Part shown: positions 1-5,462 of the stretch, piece by piece
Layout: each line of letters opens with the position of its first letter
How positions within the stretch are numbered: the stretch's first letter is position 1
Assembly: GCF_014649795.1 (NCBI RefSeq)
Contig: NZ_BMTS01000003.1
Span: forward strand, 372,001 to 436,000
Length of the DNA stretch: 64,000 bases
Reading direction: 5' to 3'
DNA from: Streptomyces melanogenes
GTDB lineage: Bacteria > Actinomycetota > Actinomycetes > Streptomycetales > Streptomycetaceae
Position numbers and translations under genes: made by a program
The notes under the pieces: generated by a model
What the model was told of the DNA's origin: nothing
Databases searched by the model: none
What the model saw: the letters and a program-made list of their open reading frames with translations, nothing else

Positions 1-259
1 CAGACACGCGGGGGAGAGCGCCCAGGCCTGGATCCTGGTCGAGGACTGGGGGGACGAAGTGATCGTGACGGTACGGGACGACGGTCCCGGCATCCCGGAG
101 GGCCGGCTCGCGCAGGCCGAGGGGGAGGGGCGCCTCGGCGTCGCCCTCTCGATCCGCGGCCGGCTGCGGGACCTGGGCGGCACCGCCGAGCTGATCTCGG
201 TGCCCGGCCAGGGGACGGAAGTAGAGCTGAAGGTCCCACGGGGGAAGGCGAAGGCATGA
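1..259 (+). CDS. Sensor histidine kinase, C-terminal fragment (MacS-like)
   Basis: This is the end of a gene that begins before the window; its open frame is entered at base 2. The visible residues form the last part of a GHKL (HATPase_c) ATP-binding domain: the G1 box DDGPGIP, then a Gly-rich GRLGVALSI stretch (G2 lid) and a closing GTEVELKVP strand. A kinase of this kind would autophosphorylate on an upstream His and pass phosphate to the response regulator that follows. Its TGA stop overlaps the regulator's ATG in an ATGA arrangement, so the two are translationally coupled. The name MacS is inferred from the gene order MacS-MacR-pfkA that I recall from S. coelicolor. The sensor and dimerisation domains are outside the window, so the signal cannot be inferred. 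Confidence 0.85.
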   Translation, partial: RHAGESAQAWILVEDWGDEVIVTVRDDGPGIPEGRLAQAEGEGRLGVALSIRGRLRDLGGTAELISVPGQGTEVELKVPRGKAKA

Positions 260-927
260 GTGAGCTGCAGACGGTGAAGGTCATGGTGGTCGACGACCAC
301 CCGATGTGGCGCGACGCGGTGGCGCGCGACCTGGCGGCCGCCGGGTTCGACGTGGTGGCCACGGCCGGGGACGGCCCGCAGGCGGTCCGCCGCGCCCAGG
401 CGGTCACGCCCGACGTGCTGGTCCTGGACCTCAATCTGCCCGGCATGCCGGGCGTCCAGGTCTGCAAGGAGCTGGTCGGCGCCAACCCGGCGCTGAGGGT
501 CCTGGTCCTGTCCGCCTCCGGCGAGCACGCGGACGTCCTGGAGGCGGTGAAGTCCGGCGCGACCGGCTATCTGCTGAAGTCGGCGAGCACCGAGGAGCTC
601 ACCGACGCGGTGCGCCGCACGGCGGCCGGCGACCCGGTGTTCACCCCCGGCCTGGCCGGGCTCGTCCTCGGTGAGTACCGCCGCCTGGCCTCGGACCCGG
701 CACCCGCCGCCGCCGACGAGCCGAAGGCCCCGCAGCTCACCGACCGCGAGACGGAGGTGCTGCGCCTGGTGGCGAAGGGCCTGAGCTACAAGCAGATCGC
801 CGAACGGCTGGTCATCTCCCACCGCACGGTCCAGAACCACGTCCAGAACACCCTGGGCAAGCTCCAGCTCCACAACCGCGTGGAGCTGGTGAGGTACGCG
901 ATAGAGCAGGGCCTCGACGAGGTGTGA
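256..927 (+). CDS. macR: NarL/LuxR-family response regulator (MacR-like)
   Basis: This DNA-binding response regulator (223 aa) is the partner of the kinase just upstream. The receiver domain (about residues 7-125) has the acidic pair D13-D14, phosphoacceptor D58 in VLDLNLPG, and conserved K108 in GYLLKS. A short linker leads to a LuxR-type helix-turn-helix at about 160-220 (LTDRETEVLRLVAKGLSYKQ, followed by the recognition helix around SHRTVQNHV). The start codon overlaps the kinase stop by 4 nt. Fold and role are clear from sequence. The specific name MacR is inferred from the adjacency to pfkA. In S. coelicolor MacRS has been linked to actinorhodin production and envelope or lipoprotein genes; transfer of that role here is an inference. 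Confidence 0.9.
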   Translation: MSELQTVKVMVVDDHPMWRDAVARDLAAAGFDVVATAGDGPQAVRRAQAVTPDVLVLDLNLPGMPGVQVCKELVGANPALRVLVLSASGEHADVLEAVKSGATGYLLKSASTEELTDAVRRTAAGDPVFTPGLAGLVLGEYRRLASDPAPAAADEPKAPQLTDRETEVLRLVAKGLSYKQIAERLVISHRTVQNHVQNTLGKLQLHNRVELVRYAIEQGLDEV

Positions 928-1022
928 GCCGCCCGCGCATGCACGTGCTCCGCTCGTACGAGTGAATGACCACCCGTCAACAGCCCCTTGAATTCAAGGA
1001 ATTGACGATTCGCCCCATCCCG

Positions 1023-1040
1023 GGGTGACCTGCGTCACCC
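1023..1040. promoter_or_regulatory. Perfect palindrome matching the Crp/FNR site pattern, upstream of pfkA
   Basis: An 18-bp perfect inverted repeat, GGGTGAC-CTGC-GTCACCC, lies 65 nt before the pfkA start. Its core is GTGA-N6-TCAC, the classic CRP/FNR half-site arrangement, and it also fits the looser GTG-N6-GNCAC pattern I recall for Streptomyces Crp. It sits just downstream of a TTGACG hexamer (1002-1007). No convincing -10 hexamer could be paired with that box. It could instead be a weak terminator of macR, but no U-tract follows. Confidence 0.5.
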
Positions 1041-1104
1041 TTAGCGTGACCCGTAGAGGCCTTCGAGGGCTTCCATGTGTCCGTCACGGCGAAGGGACAA
1101 TTCC

Positions 1105-2133
1105 ATGCGGGTCGGAGTACTGACCGGAGGCGGTGACTGCCCCGGGCTCAACGCCGTCATCCGAGGCGTCGTCCGCAAGGGCGTGCAGGAGTACGGCTTT
1201 GACTTCACCGGGTTCAAGGACGGCTGGCGCGGCCCGCTGGAGGGCGACACCGTCAAGCTGGACATCCCCGCCGTGCGCGGCATCCTGCCGCGCGGCGGCA
1301 CCATCCTCGGCTCTTCGCGCACCAACCCGCTGAAGGCCGAGGACGGGGTGCGCCGCATCAAGGAGAACCTCGCCAAGCACGAGATCGACGCGATGATCGC
1401 GATCGGCGGCGAGGACACCCTGGGGGTGGCGGCCAGGCTCAGCGACGAGTACGGCGTGAAGTGCGTCGGTGTGCCGAAGACCATCGACAACGACCTCTCC
1501 GCCACGGACTACACCTTCGGCTTCGACACGGCCGTCGGCATCGCGACGGAGGCCATCGACCGCCTGCACACCACGGCCGAGTCGCACATGCGGGTCCTGG
1601 TCGTCGAGGTGATGGGCCGCCACGCGGGCTGGATCGCGCTCCACTCGGGCCTGGCGGGCGGCGCCAACGTCATCCTCATCCCCGAGCAGCGCTTCGACGT
1701 CGACCAGGTCTGCGGCTGGATCACCTCCCGCTTCAAGGCGTCGTACGCGCCGATCGTGGTGGTCGCCGAGGGCGCGATGCCGAAGGACGGCGACATGGTC
1801 CTCAAGGACCAGACGCTCGATTCCTTCGGCCATGTGCGGCTCTCGGGCGTGGGCGAGTGGCTGGCCAAGGAGATCGAGAAGCGCACCGGCAAGGAGGCAC
1901 GGACGACGGTCCTGGGCCACGTCCAGCGCGGCGGCACCCCCAGCGCCTTCGACCGCTGGCTGGCCACGCGCTTCGGGCTGCACGCGATCGAGGCGGTCCG
2001 GGACGGCGACTTCGGCAAGATGGTGGCGCTGCGGGGCACGGACATCGTCCGGGTGCCGATCGCGGAGGCGACGGCGCGGCTGAAGACGGTGGATCCGGGG
2101 CTGTACGCGGAGGTGGGGGTGTTCTTCGGCTGA
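1105..2133 (+). CDS. pfkA: 6-phosphofructokinase (actinobacterial subgroup)
   Basis: Phosphofructokinase (342 aa) phosphorylates fructose 6-phosphate to the 1,6-bisphosphate in cytoplasmic glycolysis. The N-terminal GGGDCPGLN nucleotide loop (8-16), GGEDTL (101-106), catalytic PKTIDND (124-130, with D128) and the substrate-binding MGRHAGW and GHVQRGG stretches are all present. An ATG 30 nt upstream is in frame, but the ATG at 1105 is preferred: it is preceded by GAAGGGA at good spacing and gives the family's usual MRVGVLTGGG start. The GGED and PKTIDND forms are those of the actinobacterial subgroup that contains both ATP- and PPi-dependent enzymes, so the phosphoryl donor is not settled by sequence. 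ATP is likely for Streptomyces. A Crp-like palindrome lies upstream. Confidence 0.95.
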   Translation: MRVGVLTGGGDCPGLNAVIRGVVRKGVQEYGFDFTGFKDGWRGPLEGDTVKLDIPAVRGILPRGGTILGSSRTNPLKAEDGVRRIKENLAKHEIDAMIAIGGEDTLGVAARLSDEYGVKCVGVPKTIDNDLSATDYTFGFDTAVGIATEAIDRLHTTAESHMRVLVVEVMGRHAGWIALHSGLAGGANVILIPEQRFDVDQVCGWITSRFKASYAPIVVVAEGAMPKDGDMVLKDQTLDSFGHVRLSGVGEWLAKEIEKRTGKEARTTVLGHVQRGGTPSAFDRWLATRFGLHAIEAVRDGDFGKMVALRGTDIVRVPIAEATARLKTVDPGLYAEVGVFFG

Positions 2134-2219
2134 GGGGGCGCCGCCGGGCGAGCGGCAGCCGGGGGTCGTATATTCACTATTCGCGCATATCGAGCCCCTA
2201 TCCCCCCATAGGCCCATAG

Positions 2220-3224
2220 GTGATCCTCGTGGACATCCTGGCGTTCGGCGTGCAGGCCGATGAGAGACCTCTGATCGAGAAGGCCTTCGAGGGCCTGCAC
2301 GACGTCCGGTGCCTGGACGTGTTCCTGAACGAGGACACGGTGCCCATCGCGGCCGGGTACGAGGCCATCTCGACCAGTGTGAACGCGGACCTGAGCCGTT
2401 CGGTGCTGCAGACGCTGGCGGTGGGCGGGACCCAGCTGATCGCCCAGCGTTCCACGGGCTTCAACAACATCGACCTGGACGTGGCGGAGCGGCTCGGCCT
2501 CACGGTGGCGCGGGTGTCGTACTACTCGCCGTACTCGGTGGCCGAGTTCGCCTGGACCCTGGCGATGGCGGTCAACCGCCGGATCGTCCGCGCCTCCAAC
2601 CGCACCCGCGACTTCGACTTCCGCCTCGACGGGCTGATGGGGCGGGATCTGCGCGGGCGTACGGCCGGGGTGCTCGGGACCGGCAAGATCGGCGAGGCGT
2701 TCACCCGGATCGCCCATGGCTTCGGCATGAACCTGCTCGGTTGGGACGTCGCGGAGAACCCGGCGTGCGTGGAGCTCGGGATGAAGTACGTCGAGAAGGA
2801 CGAGCTGCTCGCGAGCGCGGACGTGGTGAGCCTGCACGTGCCGCTGCTGCCGTCCACGCACCACGTGATCGACCGGGCGGCGCTGCGGCGCATGAAGGAC
2901 GACGCGATCCTGGTGAACTCCAGCCGTGGGGGGTTGGTGGACACGGAAGCGCTGGTGGGCGAGTTGCGGGCGGGCCGCCTTGCCGGGGTCGGCCTCGACG
3001 TCTACGAGGCGGAGGCCGGCCTCTTCTTCCTGGACAAGTCCCTGGAGGTCGTCTCCGACGACACGCTGGCGCGGCTGGTGACGTTCCCCAACGTGGTGGT
3101 GACGTCGCATCAGGCGTACTACACGGAGGAGGCGGTGGGCCAGATCGTGGCGGCGACGGTGGAGAACGTGGCGGCGTACGCGGCGGGACGCCGAACGGGG
3201 AACGTGCTGGTGCCGCGAGCCTGA
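2220..3224 (+). CDS. D-lactate dehydrogenase-like 2-hydroxyacid dehydrogenase
   Basis: This D-isomer-specific NAD-dependent 2-hydroxyacid dehydrogenase (334 aa) probably reduces pyruvate to D-lactate. The nucleotide-binding motif GVLGTGKIGEAF sits mid-protein. The catalytic Arg (NSSRGGLVD), Glu (LDVYEAE) and His (TSHQAYYTEEA) are all in the expected order. The sequence follows E. coli LdhA closely in GFNNIDLD, NRRIVRA.NRTRDF and the LFFLDKS segment, which favours lactate dehydrogenase over glycerate or phosphoglycerate enzymes. GTG at 2220 is used; GTG at 2229 is an alternative, and neither has a strong Shine-Dalgarno. It lies 86 nt after pfkA on the same strand, so it may share transcription and act at the pyruvate node. 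Substrate specificity is inferred. Confidence 0.85.
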   Translation: MILVDILAFGVQADERPLIEKAFEGLHDVRCLDVFLNEDTVPIAAGYEAISTSVNADLSRSVLQTLAVGGTQLIAQRSTGFNNIDLDVAERLGLTVARVSYYSPYSVAEFAWTLAMAVNRRIVRASNRTRDFDFRLDGLMGRDLRGRTAGVLGTGKIGEAFTRIAHGFGMNLLGWDVAENPACVELGMKYVEKDELLASADVVSLHVPLLPSTHHVIDRAALRRMKDDAILVNSSRGGLVDTEALVGELRAGRLAGVGLDVYEAEAGLFFLDKSLEVVSDDTLARLVTFPNVVVTSHQAYYTEEAVGQIVAATVENVAAYAAGRRTGNVLVPRA

Positions 3225-3244
3225 GGGCCCGGTGTTCGTCTGCG

Positions 3245-3300
3245 GGGCGCCCCTTTAGGGGCGCGGGGAACTGCGCGACCAGCCCACCACCGGCCCGCAG
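3245..3300 (+). repeat. Dispersed intergenic repeat, copy A (GGCGCGGGGAACTGCGCGA type)
   Basis: This copy has the core AGGGGCGCGGGGAACTGCGC followed by GA (3257-3278), then a CCAGCCCACCACCGGCCCGC-type tail. The same core recurs at 54601-54647 and, as a perfect inverted pair, at 61085-61136. It lies between two convergent genes. Internal pairing (GCGCGGGGAACTGCGC) suggests a hairpin in RNA, possibly a terminator for the dehydrogenase gene. Confidence 0.75.
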
Positions 3301-3317
3301 ACGAACTCGGACCCCCG

Positions 3318-3347
3318 GAGGGTTCAGGGAAGGGGCGGGGTGGGGGA
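3318..3347 (-). repeat. Fragment of C-rich dispersed repeat overlapping the end of the anthranilate synthase gene
   Basis: On the minus strand this reads CCCCACCCCGCCCCTTCCCT followed by GAACCCTCC. That nearly equals the opening of the larger repeats at 54481 and 62810 and the fragment at 54660-54690. The stop codon and last codons of the adjacent minus-strand gene lie inside it, so its C-terminal SPTPPLP residues appear to be repeat-encoded. Confidence 0.65.
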
Positions 3348-5201
3348 CATCGCCCGTACGCCCGACAGGAGGGCAGCCACCACCTCCGGCCCCCGCAACG
3401 TCAGCACCGACTCCGGATGGAACTGGACCCCCGCGAATCCGGACCCCCGCACCGCGTGCACCTCCCCCGTCGAGGGATCACGGCTGACCTCCACCCCCCG
3501 AGCAGCCAACGCCACCGCCACCGCGTCCCCGCACCGCGCCGTAAAACTGTTGTAGAACCCGACCCGCTCCGAGCGGCCGAAGAGGTCGATCCGGAGCTGC
3601 GCCCCCTGATGCGGCACCCGCTTGCGCACGATCGGCAGCCCCAGCTCCGCCGCGATCAGCTCGTGCCCCAGGCACACACCGAGCAGCCCGTGCCGATGGG
3701 AGCGCAGCAGCTCCGCCGCCAAGGGGCGCAGCACGCGCATCTTCGGGTCGGACGCGTCCGAGGGGTCCCCGGGGCCGGGGCCCAGGATCACCGGACCCCG
3801 GTGGCCGAGCGCACGCTCCCGCAGCCCCGCCGCGTCGTACCGCACCACCGACACCCCCAGCCCCGACGTCCGCAGCAGATGCGCCAGCATCGCCGTGAAG
3901 GTGTCCTCGGCGTCCACCACCAGCGCCTCGCCCGACGGCGCCGCCACCCGCTCCCGCATCCGTAGCCAGAACGGCGCCAGGTCCGCCCGCCGCGCGTCCA
4001 GCGCCGCCCGCACCCGGGGGTCGTCGCCCAGGACGGGGCCGCGGGGTGCGGCGGCCGGGCGGCCGCCCAGCGCCGCGAGCACCCCCGCCGCCTTCGCGTG
4101 CGTCTCCGCCACCTCGCCCGCCGGGTCCGAGTGGCGCACCAGCGTCGCCCCGACCGGCACCCGCACCCGCCCGTCCGGCGCGATGTCGGCCGTACGGATC
4201 AGGATGGGCGAGTCCAGGGTCTGGACGCCGTTCGCGTCGCGGCCCAGCAGGGCGAGCGCGCCCGCGTAGTAGCCGCGCCCGCCCACCTCGTACCGCTCGA
4301 TCACCCGGCACGCGTTCTGCACCGGCGACCCCGTCACCGTCGCCGCGAACATCGTCTCCCGCAGCACCTCGCGCGCGTCCAGCGAGCTCCGCCCGCGCAA
4401 CTCGTACTCGGTGTGCGCGAGATGGGCCATCTCCTTCAGCCGGGGGCCGACCACCACCCCGCCCCGGTCGCCCACCGTGCACATCATCTTCAGCTCCTCG
4501 TCGACGACCATGGAGAGCTCGTCGATCTCCTTCTCGTCGGAGAGGAAGGCGAGCAGGTCCTCGGCGGTCGGGCCGGTCGCCGGGTAGCGGTAGGTCCCGC
4601 TGATCGGGTTCATCACCACCGTCCCGCCCGACATCCGCACATGCACCTCCGGGCTCGCCCCCACCAGCGTCCGCTCGCCGGTGTGGACCACGAACGTCCA
4701 GTACGCCCCACGCTCGCCCGCGAGCAGCCGCCGGAAGAGCGCGAGCGCGTCCGCCCGGCCGAAGCCCGGGATCTCGCCCGTGTACGTGCGCCGGATCACG
4801 AAGTTGGCGCCCTCGCCCTGCCCGATCTCGTCCTCGATCACCCGCCGCACGATCCCGGCGTACTCCTCGTCCCCGACGTCGAACCCGCCGCCCTCGACCC
4901 GCACCTCGTGCCGGGGCAGCGCCTCCAGGACCTCGTCCAGCGGCAGTTCGTACGTCTCGTCGGCCTCCAGGACGGCCAGCGGAGTGCCGTCGTCCCGTAC
5001 GTCGAAGCCGCGCTCGCGGATCTGCCGGAACGGGACCAGGGCGAGCGTGGGCCGGTCCCCGCACGGGATGTCGGCGAGCCGCCCCACCTCCCGTACGCCG
5101 CCGATCAGCAGCTCGACCACGTCGTGGTCGCGGCCGGGCGTACGGCGGCGGATCAGGGCGAAGGGCGGGCAGTCGTCGTCGAGGAGTCTGGCGAGCGGCA
5201 T
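3324..5201 (-). CDS. trpE: Fused anthranilate synthase (TrpE-TrpG; PhzE-like)
   Basis: A single 625-aa chain carries a chorismate-binding synthase (about residues 1-400) and a class I glutamine amidotransferase (about 430-615). The amidotransferase has nucleophile Cys in LLGVCLGHE and the His-Glu pair in VQFHPES. It converts chorismate plus glutamine to anthranilate, or to 2-amino-2-deoxyisochorismate if truly PhzE-like. The synthase motif reads NPISGTYRYPATG, and the LKEMAHLAHTEY and GATLVRHSDP segments resemble PhzE more than standard TrpE. ATG at 5201 follows GGAAGGA. A Trp-rich leader peptide and terminator lie immediately upstream on the same strand, which strongly supports a role in tryptophan supply. 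The class II DAHP synthase gene is nearby. Gene family is certain; the exact product is less so. Confidence 0.88.
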   Translation of the reverse strand: MPLARLLDDDCPPFALIRRRTPGRDHDVVELLIGGVREVGRLADIPCGDRPTLALVPFRQIRERGFDVRDDGTPLAVLEADETYELPLDEVLEALPRHEVRVEGGGFDVGDEEYAGIVRRVIEDEIGQGEGANFVIRRTYTGEIPGFGRADALALFRRLLAGERGAYWTFVVHTGERTLVGASPEVHVRMSGGTVVMNPISGTYRYPATGPTAEDLLAFLSDEKEIDELSMVVDEELKMMCTVGDRGGVVVGPRLKEMAHLAHTEYELRGRSSLDAREVLRETMFAATVTGSPVQNACRVIERYEVGGRGYYAGALALLGRDANGVQTLDSPILIRTADIAPDGRVRVPVGATLVRHSDPAGEVAETHAKAAGVLAALGGRPAAAPRGPVLGDDPRVRAALDARRADLAPFWLRMRERVAAPSGEALVVDAEDTFTAMLAHLLRTSGLGVSVVRYDAAGLRERALGHRGPVILGPGPGDPSDASDPKMRVLRPLAAELLRSHRHGLLGVCLGHELIAAELGLPIVRKRVPHQGAQLRIDLFGRSERVGFYNSFTARCGDAVAVALAARGVEVSRDPSTGEVHAVRGSGFAGVQFHPESVLTLRGPEVVAALLSGVRAMSPTPPLP

Positions 5202-5240
5202 GGGGTGTTCCTTCCGGGAGGGGGGAGGAACGGCCGCGGG

Positions 5241-5271
5241 AAACAGAAAAGGCCGCCCCTCGGGCGGCCTT
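5241..5271 (-). terminator. trp attenuator terminator hairpin
   Basis: On the minus strand an uninterrupted stem, AAGGCCGCCC-GAG-GGGCGGCCTT, is followed by TTTTCTGTTT. It sits between the Trp leader peptide stop and the anthranilate synthase start. This is the layout of a transcription attenuator: ribosome stalling at the Trp codons would favour an alternative fold and read-through. The pairing segments of the antiterminator were not worked out. Confidence 0.88.
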
Positions 5272-5294
5272 CGCGTGGTCTGGAGTACGCGCGA

Positions 5295-5351
5295 TCAGTG
5301 GGCCGCCGGATGAGCGGTCCACCACCAGTTCTGGTTCGAGTGCGCGAACAT
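5295..5351 (-). CDS. trpL: trp leader peptide (three consecutive Trp)
   Basis: This 18-codon frame encodes MFAHSNQNWWWTAHPAAH, with three Trp codons in a row at residues 9-11. It stops 24 nt before the attenuator stem. It is a regulatory leader: scarcity of charged tRNA-Trp stalls the ribosome at WWW and should prevent terminator formation. A -10-like TAGGGT (5359-5364) ends exactly 7 nt before the ATG, and no Shine-Dalgarno is visible, so the leader mRNA is probably leaderless. A trp attenuator has been described before a Streptomyces venezuelae anthranilate synthase gene, and this looks like the same arrangement. Confidence 0.9.
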   Translation of the reverse strand: MFAHSNQNWWWTAHPAAH

Positions 5352-5388
5352 GCCCCGCACCCTAGCCGAAGAAGCGCCGGATGCGCGA

Positions 5389-5448
5389 AGGGCCCGCCCC
5401 ATCCGATGAATGGAGCGGGCCCTCACGGCAGAACCGAATCGATTCTGC
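5389..5448 (-). terminator. Hairpins after the amidase gene
   Basis: Two stems lie between the amidase stop and the trp leader promoter. The first is AGGGCCCGC (5389-5397) pairing with GCGGGCCCT (5415-5423). The second is GCAGAA pairing with TTCTGC at 5428-5448. They probably end amidase transcription and insulate the trp leader. There is no long U-tract. Confidence 0.6.
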
Positions 5449-5462
5449 TCAGATCTGAGGCG

